From Hyphomicrobium sp. (GTDB taxonomy: Bacteria; Pseudomonadota; Alphaproteobacteria; Rhizobiales; Hyphomicrobiaceae), in contig NZ_JAIELN010000014.1 of NCBI RefSeq assembly GCF_019753045.1, positions 1 through 64,000 on the forward strand: a DNA stretch of 64,000 bases, in the 5' to 3' direction. Below the pieces are notes generated by a model. It saw only the letters and a program-made list of their open reading frames with translations. It was not told the DNA's origin and searched no databases. Below are positions 44,640-53,807 of this stretch, one piece after another (within the stretch, counting starts at the first letter, position 1; each line of letters opens with the position of its first letter). The position numbers and the translations under genes are program-made.

Positions 44640-47600
44640 CTACTCCGCGGCCGCCGGGAGGCTGTTTGCTTTGGCTGTCATCCCGGCAGCAGTTGGCTCG
44701 ATCTCTTCTCTCGTATCGACAGACCGGCCGCCGCCGAGGCGCGCGCGAAGCCGCTCCATCGTCAGATAGATGACCGGCGTCGTGTAGAGCGTCAGGAGCT
44801 GGCTCAAGAGCAGACCGCCGACGATCGTGATGCCGAGCGGATTTCTAAGCTCCGAACCCGTTCCGCTTTCGAGCGCCAGCGGCAGCGCGCCGAACAGCGC
44901 GGCAAGCGTCGTCATCATGATCGGCCGGAAGCGAAGCAGTGCCGCCTCTTTGATCGAATCCCGCGGCGAAAGTCCGCGCTCGCGTTCGGCATCGAGCGCG
45001 AAGTCGATCATCATGATCGCGTTTTTCTTGACGATGCCCATCAGCAGAATGATGCCGATGAGCGCGACGAACGAAAGATCGTTGCCGGTGAGCTCGAGCG
45101 CCAGAGCCGCGCCAATGCCGGCGGACGGCAGCGTCGTCAAAATCGTGAACGGATGGATGAGACTTTCGTAGAGAACGCCGAGAACGATATAGATCGTAAC
45201 GATGGCGGCGAGGATCAGCCAGGGCTGGTTGGCGAGCGACTTCGAGAATTCAGCCGCATCGCCATAGAACGTGCCTGTCACCGATGCCGGCAGATCGACC
45301 TCTTTCTTTGCCGTGTCGATTGCGGCGAGCGCGTCGCTGAGCGACGCTTGGGGCGCCAGATTGAAGCTGATCGTGATCGCCGGGAACTGATCCTGATGGC
45401 TGATCGCGAGTGGCGCCGTATCGTATGCGATGGTTGCGACGGAGGTTAGCAAAACCTGCGTCCCCGTCGTGCTCGACGGAACGTAGAGCCGGTTCAATCG
45501 CGACGGGTCGCTGCGATATTCGGGAGCCGCTTCGAGGACGACGCGATACTGATTGGCCTGCTCGTAAATCGTAGAAACCTGACGCTGGCCGAATGCGTTG
45601 CTCAGCGCATCGTTGACGGCTTGCATCGTGACGCCGAGCCGTCCAGCGGTGACGCGATCGACGTCGATGCGCGCAATGAGTCCGCCGTCGACTTCCTCCG
45701 ATGCGACATTGCGAAGGAACGGTGACGCATGAAGTGCGGCCGCCATCTTCTTCGACCACTCGGAAACCTCTTCGACGTCGGTGCTGGCGAGCGTGTACTG
45801 ATAACGCGCGCGGCTTGACAGCGTCGAGATCTGTACGTCCTGGACAGGCTGGAAGTAGACGATCGCTCCGGGTGTTGGCCTGACGGCGTGCTTCAGGCGC
45901 TGGATCACCTGCACGACGTTCGATTTTCGCTCGTCGCGCGGCTTCAGCATGATCTTGAGGCTGCCGACGTTCTGCGTAGCGTTGAGCTGCCCGATGCCGA
46001 CGATGGACGCAACGCCCGTAACGTCAGGATCGGCCGCGGCGATGGCGGCAACATCCTGTTGCAAGCGGGACATCTCGGCAAATGAGATCTGCGGGCCACC
46101 TTCGACGACAGCCGTGATCGCGCCGGTGTCTTGGTCCGGCAAGAAGCCTTTCGGCATGATGACATAGAGCCAGATCGTGACGACGACCGTCAGCAGCGCG
46201 ACGAGAAGCGTCGCCGTTTGATGCCGAAACACGAATTCCAGTGATCGCCCGTAGCCGTTGATGACGCGCTCGAAGAACCGCCCGATCACGCCTTCCTTTT
46301 CGTCATGGCCGCCGCTGCGCAGGAGCTTCGAGCACATCATCGGCGTCAGCGTCAGCGACACGACGGCCGAGACGACGACGGCGATCGTCAGCGTCATGGC
46401 GAACTCGCGGAACATGCGTCCGACGAGGCCGGTCATGAAAAGCAATGGTATGAAAACCGCGATCAACGACAGCGTCAGCGAGATGACGGTGAAGCCGATC
46501 TCCCGCGCGCCGTCGAGGGCGGCCTTCATCGGCTTTTCGCCCTTTTCGATGTGGCGCACGACGTTCTCGATCATCACGATCGCGTCGTCGACGACGAAGC
46601 CGGTGCCGATCGTCAAGGCCATCAGGGAGAGATTGTCGAGGCTGAAGCCGCAGAAGTACATGACGCCGAACGTGGCGATCAACGACACCGGCAGAGCAAC
46701 GCCCGCAATGATCGTCGCGCGGAAGGAACGCAAGAACAAGAGCACGACCATGATGACGAGGCCGACGCTCAAAACGAGCGTGAACTGCACGTCATTGACG
46801 GACGCTTTGATCGTGCCCGTGCGGTCGCTGACGATTGCGAGATTGACGCCGGCCGGCATGCTGCGTTCGACGCGCGGCAATTCCTGCTTGATGCGCGAAA
46901 CGGTGTCGAGGACGTTGGCGCCCGGCTGCCGCTGAATGTCGACGATGACCGCGGGCTTGCCATTATACCAGCCGCCGACGCGCGTATTTTCGAGACCATC
47001 GGCGACGCGAGCGACGTCCTTGATGCGAACCGGCGCGCTGTTGCGATACGCAATGATGACGTCTTCGTAGGCCTTCGCATGATCGATCTGGTCGTTGGCG
47101 GCGATCGTGTAGGATTGCTTCGCGCCATCGAGCGAGCCCTTGGGCCCGGCGACATTGGCGCTGGCAATGGCGGTGCTGAGATCGGCCATGCTGAGGCCGT
47201 AGCTCGCAAGACGCGAGACGTCGGCTTCGACGCGGACAGCGGGCTTGATGCCGCCCTCGATCGCAACGTGTCCGACGCCCGACACCGAGGCGAGGCGCTG
47301 CGCGAGCAGCGTATCCGCAAGATCGGAAAGCGATCGCAGCGACTGGGTGTCCGACGTCAGCGCGAGCGTGACGATCGGCGTGTCGGCTGGGTTCACCTTC
47401 GAGTAGGTCGGAGGGTAGGGGAGGTTGCGCGGTAGCGTCGAGCCGGCCGCGTTGATGGCGGCTTGCACGTCCTGGGCCGCAGCATCGATATCGCGGTCGA
47501 GATTGAATTGCAGCGTGATGCGGCTGAGGCCGAACGAACTGGTCGACGACATCGACGCAAGCGATTGGATCTGCCCGAACTGGCGTTCGAGCGAAGCGGT

Positions 47601-47789
47601 GACGAGCGTCGACATCGTCTCTGGGCTTGCGCCCGGAAGTTCGGTCGTGACCTCGACGGTCGGAAAATCGACCTGCGGTAGGGACGATATCGGCAAGGCG
47701 AAGTAGCCGAGCATACCGCCGAGAACGGTCGCGACCGCGAGTAGGAACGTCGCGATCGGCCTCTCGATAAAGGGCCGGGAAACGCTCAT
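44640..47789 (-). CDS. mdtB: RND efflux permease, MdtB-like
   Basis: A 1049-residue RND transporter paralogous to the next gene. It starts MSVSRPFIERPIATFLLAV and has FALPISSLPQVDFPTVEV, QFNLDRDIDAAAQDVQAAI and the segment-4 motif GFVVDDAIVMIENVV. Its start overlaps the stop of the adaptor gene by four bases (ATGA), so translation is coupled. By analogy with MdtB and MdtC it pairs with its neighbour in one pump. No tolC-like gene is in the window, so the outer-membrane channel must be encoded elsewhere. Confidence 0.9.
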   Translation of the reverse strand: MSVSRPFIERPIATFLLAVATVLGGMLGYFALPISSLPQVDFPTVEVTTELPGASPETMSTLVTASLERQFGQIQSLASMSSTSSFGLSRITLQFNLDRDIDAAAQDVQAAINAAGSTLPRNLPYPPTYSKVNPADTPIVTLALTSDTQSLRSLSDLADTLLAQRLASVSGVGHVAIEGGIKPAVRVEADVSRLASYGLSMADLSTAIASANVAGPKGSLDGAKQSYTIAANDQIDHAKAYEDVIIAYRNSAPVRIKDVARVADGLENTRVGGWYNGKPAVIVDIQRQPGANVLDTVSRIKQELPRVERSMPAGVNLAIVSDRTGTIKASVNDVQFTLVLSVGLVIMVVLLFLRSFRATIIAGVALPVSLIATFGVMYFCGFSLDNLSLMALTIGTGFVVDDAIVMIENVVRHIEKGEKPMKAALDGAREIGFTVISLTLSLIAVFIPLLFMTGLVGRMFREFAMTLTIAVVVSAVVSLTLTPMMCSKLLRSGGHDEKEGVIGRFFERVINGYGRSLEFVFRHQTATLLVALLTVVVTIWLYVIMPKGFLPDQDTGAITAVVEGGPQISFAEMSRLQQDVAAIAAADPDVTGVASIVGIGQLNATQNVGSLKIMLKPRDERKSNVVQVIQRLKHAVRPTPGAIVYFQPVQDVQISTLSSRARYQYTLASTDVEEVSEWSKKMAAALHASPFLRNVASEEVDGGLIARIDVDRVTAGRLGVTMQAVNDALSNAFGQRQVSTIYEQANQYRVVLEAAPEYRSDPSRLNRLYVPSSTTGTQVLLTSVATIAYDTAPLAISHQDQFPAITISFNLAPQASLSDALAAIDTAKKEVDLPASVTGTFYGDAAEFSKSLANQPWLILAAIVTIYIVLGVLYESLIHPFTILTTLPSAGIGAALALELTGNDLSFVALIGIILLMGIVKKNAIMMIDFALDAERERGLSPRDSIKEAALLRFRPIMMTTLAALFGALPLALESGTGSELRNPLGITIVGGLLLSQLLTLYTTPVIYLTMERLRARLGGGRSVDTREEIEPTAAGMTAKANSLPAAAE

Positions 47790-49132
47790 GGCGATGCGCC
47801 GCTATCCCGGTGAGACTGACTGTGTTTGCCCGAGCGCTTGCCGCCCTCGCTGGTCGAGCCCGTCACGAGAGCTGCTTCCGGTGAGGCCTGAGCCGCAGCT
47901 TGTGCCGCTTGCATGCTGCTCGCGGTTTTGTCCGCATCGGCAGCTTGCTTGCCATCCGACGGCTTCTTCTTTACCGCGGGCTTCTCCGCCGGAGCCGCCG
48001 AGCCGTCGGTGACGGAAACGGCCGCGCCGTCCTTGAGCCGGCCGAAACCGCTCGTGACGATTTTCTCTCCAGCCGTCAAACCTTCGGCGATGACGGCGAA
48101 CTTATCGTCCTGCCGCGAAATTTTCACCTGACGCATCTCGGCTGTGTTGTTGGCGCCGACGACGTAAACATACGTGCCGTCCGGACCCCGCTGCACGGCT
48201 TCTGTCGGAGCAACGACGACGCCCTTCAGCGTATCGACAAGAAGGCGGACGTTGACGAACTGCCCCGGCCAAAGCTGGCGCTTGTCGTTCGGGAACTCGG
48301 CCTTGAGACGGATCGTGCCGGTCTGCTGATCGACCTGATTGTCGATGACCTTGAGCGTACCTGTATCGAGCTCGGTCTGGCTGTCGGTCGACAACGCATG
48401 CGCCACCAGCGTCCCTTCGGAACTCGATTTGGTCAACGTCGGCAACTGTTGTTGCGGCAGCGTGAACACCACGGAGATGGGCTGTACTTGCGTAATGACG
48501 GCGATGCCGCCGGCGTCTCCCCCGCGAACGAGGTTGCCTTCGTCGACGAGGCGGATGCCCGTGCGGCCGTCGAACGGCGCGACGATCGTCGTATATCCGA
48601 GGATCGCGGTCGCATTCTCGATCGACGCCGTATCGGATTTGACCTGTGCTTCCTGCTGCTTGATGAGCGCGATCTGCGTATCGATCTGCTGCTGTGAAAT
48701 AGCCAGCGTACCCACCTTTTGAAATCGTTCGAGATCCTTTCTGGTGTTGGCGAGCAGTGCCTCGTCCAACGCCTTCTTGGCGATGGCTTGATCGAGCTGC
48801 GCCTGGTAGGTCACGGGATCGATCTTCGCCAGCACATCACCCTTCTTGACGTCTTCGCCTTCGGTGAAGTTAATGCTCAAGAGCCGGCCGTCGACCTGCG
48901 CGCGGACCGTTGCCGTGTTGAGTGCTTTGACCGACCCGACACCCTCGAGATAAACCGGCACGTCCGCCGTATCGGCGTTCTTGGCGACCACTGCGACGGG
49001 GCCGCCGGCTCCCATGCCGCTGCGCCGGCTGGCAGCGGCGCCATCAGGCGTCCGGCCTTGCATTGTGTAATAAACGCCACCGGCGAGAGCGCCGACAACG
49101 ACAACCGTAGAAACCCACCGAAGTAGCGTCAT
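47786..49132 (-). CDS. mdtA: RND efflux periplasmic adaptor, MdtA-like
   Basis: A 448-residue membrane-fusion protein. I use the ATG at 49132 (GGAAAAGAG upstream) rather than a TTG at 49153. One N-terminal membrane segment (WVSTVVVVGALAGGVYY) is followed by the lipoyl/hairpin region (VRAQVDGRLLSINFTEGEDVKKGD), a coiled-coil hairpin, then beta-barrel parts (VAPFDGRTGIRLVDEGNLV, FPNDKRQLWPGQFVNVRL). The last 65 residues are a Lys/Ala/Ser-rich tail longer than usual. It links the two RND permeases to an outer-membrane channel and heads the operon. Confidence 0.9.
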   Translation of the reverse strand: MTLLRWVSTVVVVGALAGGVYYTMQGRTPDGAAASRRSGMGAGGPVAVVAKNADTADVPVYLEGVGSVKALNTATVRAQVDGRLLSINFTEGEDVKKGDVLAKIDPVTYQAQLDQAIAKKALDEALLANTRKDLERFQKVGTLAISQQQIDTQIALIKQQEAQVKSDTASIENATAILGYTTIVAPFDGRTGIRLVDEGNLVRGGDAGGIAVITQVQPISVVFTLPQQQLPTLTKSSSEGTLVAHALSTDSQTELDTGTLKVIDNQVDQQTGTIRLKAEFPNDKRQLWPGQFVNVRLLVDTLKGVVVAPTEAVQRGPDGTYVYVVGANNTAEMRQVKISRQDDKFAVIAEGLTAGEKIVTSGFGRLKDGAAVSVTDGSAAPAEKPAVKKKPSDGKQAADADKTASSMQAAQAAAQASPEAALVTGSTSEGGKRSGKHSQSHRDSGASP

Positions 49133-49652
49133 CGTCGCTCTTTTCCGCTTCAATCCTGCCGGATGCCGTCACAACACGGCACGCATCGGCTCTGTTCGTC
49201 CTGTCACCCGGAGATGAAACGCCCGGTTCGGAGAAATCCGTTGCCCCCGCAAGTCCCACATCTATACCCGCCGAGCTTCGCTTGCGACATACAACGCATG
49301 GCGTTGCCGCCGTGCTCCAGACTACCAGGCCAATCTTTCGAAAAAGGCCTACATCCGAGGCCCTTTTATGCTCGGATGGGCTCGTCGCGCGCTGTGCGCA
49401 AGGCGCGAACGCCCCATATTGTAAAATTAGCGTCTTATTTCAAACGGTCAGGACAGCGCTGCGTCGGTAGCACTCAGCCGGGAGCATAACGAGTTCCCCC
49501 ACCGCCCCAGTTATCCGGGCGCAGGCCGGGGTCGAAGGCAGCCACAATGAACACGCTGTCACAAACCAATCCGCGAACCCCGGAACGCAAAAAGCCGCCG
49601 CGAAATTGCGCGACGGCCCATGAAGGGAGTTGCCGGCGGGGAGATTGGGCGA
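49133..49652. other. Intergenic region upstream of the efflux operon
   Basis: About 500 bases between the efflux adaptor start and the end of the msrB gene, both on the minus strand. It holds an inverted repeat, ATCCGAG (49353-49359) with CTCGGAT (49371-49377), that could be an operator for a regulator of the pump, and the msrB terminator listed separately. No gene or RNA is supported. Confidence 0.5.
49589..49617 (-). terminator. Intrinsic terminator after msrB
   Basis: On the minus strand the arms GCCGTCGCG and CGCGGCGGC form a nine-base stem with one mismatch and a six-base loop, followed by TTTTT (the A run at 49589-49593). It lies 36 bases beyond the msrB stop and insulates the efflux operon from read-through. 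Confidence 0.7.
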
Positions 49653-50150
49653 TTAACCGATCGCCTTCGGAATGAACTTCAGGGCCACGCCGTTCATGCA
49701 ATAGCGCAAACCCGTCGGCTTCGGCCCGTCCTCGAAGACGTGTCCGAGGTGTCCGCCGCATCTCCGGCAGTGAACCTCCGTACGCGTCATGAAATAGCTG
49801 TTGTCGGTGGTTGTGGCGACAGCGTTGTCCAGCGGCTTCCAAAAGCTCGGCCAGCCTGTGCCGCTATGGAACTTGGTTGCTGAAGAAAAAAGCGCCAAAT
49901 CGCAACCCGCACAGTCATAAGTGCCGGCGGCGTCATTTTGGTCGAGGGGAGATGTCCCGGCGCGCTCGGTGCCATGCTTGCGCAGAACGTTGAACTGTTC
50001 CGGCGTCAGCTCTTTCTTCCACTCATCATCGGACTTCGTAATCTCGAACGTCTCAGGCGCCGCTTTAGCATACCCTGAAGCCGACTTCAGCATCGCTAAG
50101 GCTCCACCCAGAGCGATGCCCAATCGTGAAAAATCGCGCCGTGAATACAT
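49653..50150 (-). CDS. msrB: Peptide-methionine (R)-S-oxide reductase with Tat signal
   Basis: A 165-residue MsrB. Residues 3-35 form a twin-arginine signal (SRRDFSRLG, then a hydrophobic stretch ending near GYAKAA), so the enzyme is exported folded. The catalytic domain has the zinc CxxC pairs (CAGC and CRRC), [19 protein letters not shown] and the catalytic Cys in RYCMNG. It repairs methionine-R-sulfoxide in envelope proteins. The length fits a single-domain MsrB with no MsrA fusion. Its terminator lies directly downstream. Confidence 0.95.
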   Translation of the reverse strand: MYSRRDFSRLGIALGGALAMLKSASGYAKAAPETFEITKSDDEWKKELTPEQFNVLRKHGTERAGTSPLDQNDAAGTYDCAGCDLALFSSATKFHSGTGWPSFWKPLDNAVATTTDNSYFMTRTEVHCRRCGGHLGHVFEDGPKPTGLRYCMNGVALKFIPKAIG

Positions 50151-50258
50151 GGCTCGTCACCTTGGGTTCCGTTTCCTTTTTCGGCGCCCTAACGCCGTCG
50201 TCTTGTGGAGAGTACGTTGGCTCTCTCTTTTTCGTTTCGGCCGTTGTTCGGCTTTTTC

Positions 50259-50981
50259 CTATGGAAGGTCGGCAATCTCGATCCGCTTCTCAACCTCGAT
50301 TTCCATAGGGCTGAGGCGGCACGTATAGCAGAGCATTTCGACTCCGGAAGCCGCCGCGGACCGAAACGCCGCGGCATATGCGGCATCGATATCGGCGGCT
50401 ACCGAGAATTTCTGGGCGTCGCTGCGCTGCACAAGAAACACCATGACCGCGCGATGCCCCTGCTCGACCATGCTCGAAAGCTCGCGCAGATGCTTGGCGC
50501 CCCGCTCGGTTTTGCTATCCGGAAATTCCGCGAGCCCCGACGTCCGCATCAGGTGCACGTTTTTCACTTCGACATAGCAATCGCGGTTATCGGGGCCGCC
50601 CGAAAGAAGAATGTCGATCCGGCTGTTCAGCCCGTATTTCACCTCGCGCCGCAGCGTCGAATAGCCGGAAAGCTCCGTAATGAGCCCCGCCTGAATGGCC
50701 TCGGTCACGAGCGCGTTCGGACGCCCGGAATTGATGCCGACGATATGCGACCCTTGGCCGAGATCGGCTTCGATCATTTCCCACGTATGGCGATATTTCC
50801 GCGTCGGGCTGTCGCTTTCGGAGAGCCAAACCCGCGATCCCGGCGTTGCGAGCCCAAGCATCGAGCCCGTATTCGGGCAGCTGGCCGTCACCGTGACGCC
50901 TCCCGACGTCGTAACGTCGGCGAGGAACCGCTTGTAGCGTTGAATGAGAATGCCGGGGACGAGGGGATGTGCGAATTTCAT
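50259..50981 (-). CDS. sfsA: DNA/RNA nuclease SfsA
   Basis: A 240-residue SfsA-family protein. It starts MKFAHPLVPGILIQRYKRFLAD, with the typical SCPNTGSMLGLATPGSRVWLS, a restriction-endonuclease-like core YGLNSRIDILLS then YVEVKNVHLM, and RGAKHLRELSSMV. The family was first described as a sugar fermentation stimulation protein and later linked to nuclease activity. The gene is divergent from the CinA-domain gene (79-base gap), and its reading frame and length are intact. Confidence 0.95.
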   Translation of the reverse strand: MKFAHPLVPGILIQRYKRFLADVTTSGGVTVTASCPNTGSMLGLATPGSRVWLSESDSPTRKYRHTWEMIEADLGQGSHIVGINSGRPNALVTEAIQAGLITELSGYSTLRREVKYGLNSRIDILLSGGPDNRDCYVEVKNVHLMRTSGLAEFPDSKTERGAKHLRELSSMVEQGHRAVMVFLVQRSDAQKFSVAADIDAAYAAAFRSAAASGVEMLCYTCRLSPMEIEVEKRIEIADLP

Positions 50982-51060
50982 CGCTAAGCCCTTATCGGGC
51001 GGCGGGACCGGCGGGCAAGTGTTTTCGTGCAGCGGCCGGTGATGCTAAGACAAAAGAGCA

Positions 51061-51816
51061 ATGCACATATCGGTGAGCGGCACCTTGGCAGAAGAACGGA
51101 TCGTGACGGCGGCTCTGCTCGTCATTGGCGATGAAATCCTTTCCGGGCGAACCAAAGATCAGAATATCGGAGCGCTGGCCGAGCATCTGACGAATGTCGG
51201 TATCAGGCTCCGCGAAGTCCGCGTCGTGCCGGACGATGAGGCCGATATCGTCGCCGCCGTCGACACCCTGCGCCGCCGCTACGACTATCTCTTCACAACC
51301 GGCGGCATCGGCCCGACCCACGACGACATCACGGCCGACAGCCTGGCGAAAGCCTTCGGCGTTCCGATCGTCAACGACGCGCGAGCCGAAAAAATTCTGA
51401 GCGATTATTACGCCGCCAAGGGCCTCGAATTGACGCCGGCGCGCCTTCGCATGGCGCGGATACCGACAGGCGCGGACTTGATCGAAAATCCTGTGTCGGC
51501 CGCGCCCGGCTTTCGCCTTGGCAATGTTTTCGTCATGGCAGGCGTCCCGAGCATCATGCGGGCGATGCTTCAATGCCTGACGCCGACGCTGGAGACCGGC
51601 GCCAAGCTTTTGTCCATCACGATACCGGTCAATCGTCCGGAGAGCGAAATCGCCGAAATCTTCTCCGCCCACCAGAGCCGCTACCGGGATGTGCAGATGG
51701 GAAGCTACCCGTTGCTGCGCGATGGCCGGCCAGCGTCGGATCTGGTGCTGCGCTGTTCGGATCAAGACCGCCTGACGGAGGCGGCCGACACGCTCAGAGC
51801 GGCGTTGGGCGTGTAA
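51061..51816 (+). CDS. CinA N-terminal (MoaB/Mog-like) domain protein
   Basis: A 251-residue competence/damage-inducible protein A domain protein. LLVIGDEILSGRTKDQN, FTTGGIGPTHDDITADSLA and NPVSAAPGFRLGNVFVMAGVPSIM are the MoCF-biosynthesis-domain hallmarks. The C-terminal CinA deamidase domain is absent, as in many alphaproteobacterial copies. Known full-length relatives act as NMN deamidase/ADP-ribose pyrophosphatase; for this short form the activity is uncertain. It converges with the next gene (16 bases). Confidence 0.92.
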   Translation: MHISVSGTLAEERIVTAALLVIGDEILSGRTKDQNIGALAEHLTNVGIRLREVRVVPDDEADIVAAVDTLRRRYDYLFTTGGIGPTHDDITADSLAKAFGVPIVNDARAEKILSDYYAAKGLELTPARLRMARIPTGADLIENPVSAAPGFRLGNVFVMAGVPSIMRAMLQCLTPTLETGAKLLSITIPVNRPESEIAEIFSAHQSRYRDVQMGSYPLLRDGRPASDLVLRCSDQDRLTEAADTLRAALGV

Positions 51817-51832
51817 GGCACTCCCGATCGCG

Positions 51833-52447
51833 TCAGTTGAGTCGCGCCCGCTCGCTCTCTTCGGCGTCGGACGTGCGCACGTTCGACGTGACCGGCGCAT
51901 CGCCGCCAAAAAGATCGTACTGTACGTCGAGCGCATCGAGAAATGCCGCCGCCATATCGAGTAGCGGGCCGAGAGCGATGCGCTTCGCGATGAGGAAATT
52001 GTCGTCGATCGTCAGATCCGAAGCCACGCGAATAGCCGGGGCATCCAGCGCGATGAGGCCGCGGCTCCGAACGTAGGAGACGATGTCGTCGGCTGTGTCG
52101 AAATCCGAGGCTCTGGCGTCGCCGCTTTCCTCGACGGCATCGAGCAGGATAGCCGTGCCCGAGACGAAGAGCTTTGCAATGGCACGGAAGCGGTCGTCGC
52201 ACTCGGCGAGTGAGCTTGCGTGGGTGCGGGCCTTCAGGATGCGGGCGACGAGCATCAATTCGAAGCTGCGCACCTCTTCCGCAACTGCGCGCTGACGCAG
52301 GATGAAGTCGCTCGGATCGGCAGGCGTCTCGGTAAGCGCGCGCCAGTCGCCGCCGCGAGCCATCAAGTCCTCGCCCGCTGCGAGCGCGGCATCGAGATGA
52401 TCAGCGAGCATGTAAACCGACAGGGGTGCCCGCACCTGCTGTGCCAT
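51833..52447 (-). CDS. Uncharacterised 204-residue protein
   Basis: A soluble, mostly helical acidic protein without a recognised domain. I start it at the ATG at 52447, where GGAG sits six bases upstream; a longer frame begins at 52468. Visible features are APLSVYMLADHLDAALAAGEDLM at the start, a Gln/Glu/Arg helix RAVAEEVRSFELMLVARILKAR, and a variable acidic tail (SDAEESERARL). It resembles small conserved hypothetical proteins of Hyphomicrobiales. Neighbours (CinA-domain protein, unknown membrane-anchored protein) give no clue. Confidence 0.7.
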   Translation of the reverse strand: MAQQVRAPLSVYMLADHLDAALAAGEDLMARGGDWRALTETPADPSDFILRQRAVAEEVRSFELMLVARILKARTHASSLAECDDRFRAIAKLFVSGTAILLDAVEESGDARASDFDTADDIVSYVRSRGLIALDAPAIRVASDLTIDDNFLIAKRIALGPLLDMAAAFLDALDVQYDLFGGDAPVTSNVRTSDAEESERARLN

Positions 52448-52723
52448 CTCTAACTCCGCATTTCTCAAAGATTAATCTGGCCGGAAATTGCCCTGATTCG
52501 CGGGCCCTGAGCCAGCCGGACACCGAGTCGCCACGGAACAATGGGGAGAGATGAGGATAAGGTGTGGACCGTGTTTAGCTGCTTATGCGGAACGTGAGAA
52601 AAACCGCGCAAAACCGAGCGTCTGCTGCTGATCCGGAAGAATCACGATTGAGCAAATGGCGCGCTGAGACGCTTTAAGAAGGTCTGTTTTGGGTGGTTTT
52701 ATCAGCCACAGTCGCACAGAAAT

Positions 52724-53680
52724 TCACAGCTCATTCGCCGCGAGGACGCGATAGCCGCGCGGAGGCACCCCAACGATGCGGGTCTGAGCCTGCGCCGAGG
52801 CCAGAATGTTTTCCGCTCCGGCCTTCCGGCGAATGCGCCGAACAGGTGTTTTCTCCTGCACGCTTCGTTGTGCAAGCACCTTCAATTCCTTCGTGCTTAC
52901 CGCTTCAGGCGGCTTCCGGCTCGTCTTCGGACCCGAAACCACTTTGCGGTTCCGCGATTCCTTGAGGCGAATGTCGAGCCGCGGAGCAATCGCGCCGAGC
53001 TTCCAAGCGCGAAGAAGTTTTGAATCGAACAATTTCGTGCGCGCGACGACGGGAGCGGCAGGCGCGGGAAGATCCGGCGCCTGATCGGATGCTGTCGCAA
53101 CGGCCGGAGCGGCCGGCTCTGCGATAGGCTCCGGCGCGGGCGGTAGCGTGGCCGCGATGCTCGGCCTTTGCAGCACTGTCGGCGGTGGCGATGGAGCGAG
53201 GGTCGCCCCGATGCTCGGCTTCAGCGCCGTGCGGAGTGAAGGCTTTGGCGGTTCTAGAGTTTCCGCGACCGGCTTATCGGCAGCGTCAACGGCTCGGACG
53301 ACGTCGGCCGTCGTGGGCTCGGCGGATGATCGCGGCGAAGAGTAAACCCGGGCAGGCGCCGGCTTCGGCACGTTCGCGGCCACGACTGGGGGCGACGCGG
53401 TTCGCGGCACATCGACGGTCGGGGAAGCAGGTGGAGTTGCAGAAACGGGAAGGGGCGCCGCCGCTTTCGGAGCGACCGCATCTTCTGCTCTATTCGGCGT
53501 GACGCTCGACGATTGCCGGGCTCGGGAACGACGGTCGAGCCAGGAGAAAAACCGGAAAACAAGGCCGCTGGCGACGACGAAGAGCAGAGCCAAGGCGAGG
53601 GCGAGGACTTCCGGCGGCAAAGGAACCTCCAACAGCAACGCTACGATGAACAACGTCCCCAAAACGCCGCGGCGCGTCAA
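52724..53680 (-). CDS. Membrane-anchored Pro/Ala-rich protein with basic C-terminus
   Basis: A 318-residue protein with two closely spaced hydrophobic segments (LGTLFIVALLLEVP and VLALALALLFVVASGLVFRFF). A long low-complexity Pro/Ala/Ser linker follows (about residues 60-210) and then a very basic end (RLKESRNRKVVSGPKTSRK, RRIRRKAGAENILASAQAQ). The start is a TTG without a good ribosome binding site, the only start codon after the last in-frame stop. This layout suits a membrane-tethered protein reaching to DNA, cell wall or another partner. The function is not recognised. Confidence 0.55.
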   Translation of the reverse strand: MTRRGVLGTLFIVALLLEVPLPPEVLALALALLFVVASGLVFRFFSWLDRRSRARQSSSVTPNRAEDAVAPKAAAPLPVSATPPASPTVDVPRTASPPVVAANVPKPAPARVYSSPRSSAEPTTADVVRAVDAADKPVAETLEPPKPSLRTALKPSIGATLAPSPPPTVLQRPSIAATLPPAPEPIAEPAAPAVATASDQAPDLPAPAAPVVARTKLFDSKLLRAWKLGAIAPRLDIRLKESRNRKVVSGPKTSRKPPEAVSTKELKVLAQRSVQEKTPVRRIRRKAGAENILASAQAQTRIVGVPPRGYRVLAANEL

Positions 53681-53733
53681 CAGTCGGCGGCAAAATTATT
53701 CGTACTCACACGGAGAGTTACTTCAGCACAATG

Positions 53734-53765
53734 AAAAAAGGCGCGGCCTACGGGCACGCGCCTTT
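53734..53765 (-). terminator. Intrinsic terminator of the PiT phosphate transporter gene
   Basis: AAAGGCGCG (53737-53745) and CGCGCCTTT (53757-53765) form a perfect nine-base stem with an 11-base loop. Read on the minus strand, a run of six T follows (53734-53739). It lies 43 bases after the transporter stop codon. Confidence 0.85.
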
Positions 53766-53807
53766 CCGAACAAATCTGATTTCCGCCGCCGTCGTGGGCT
53801 TCGAAAA

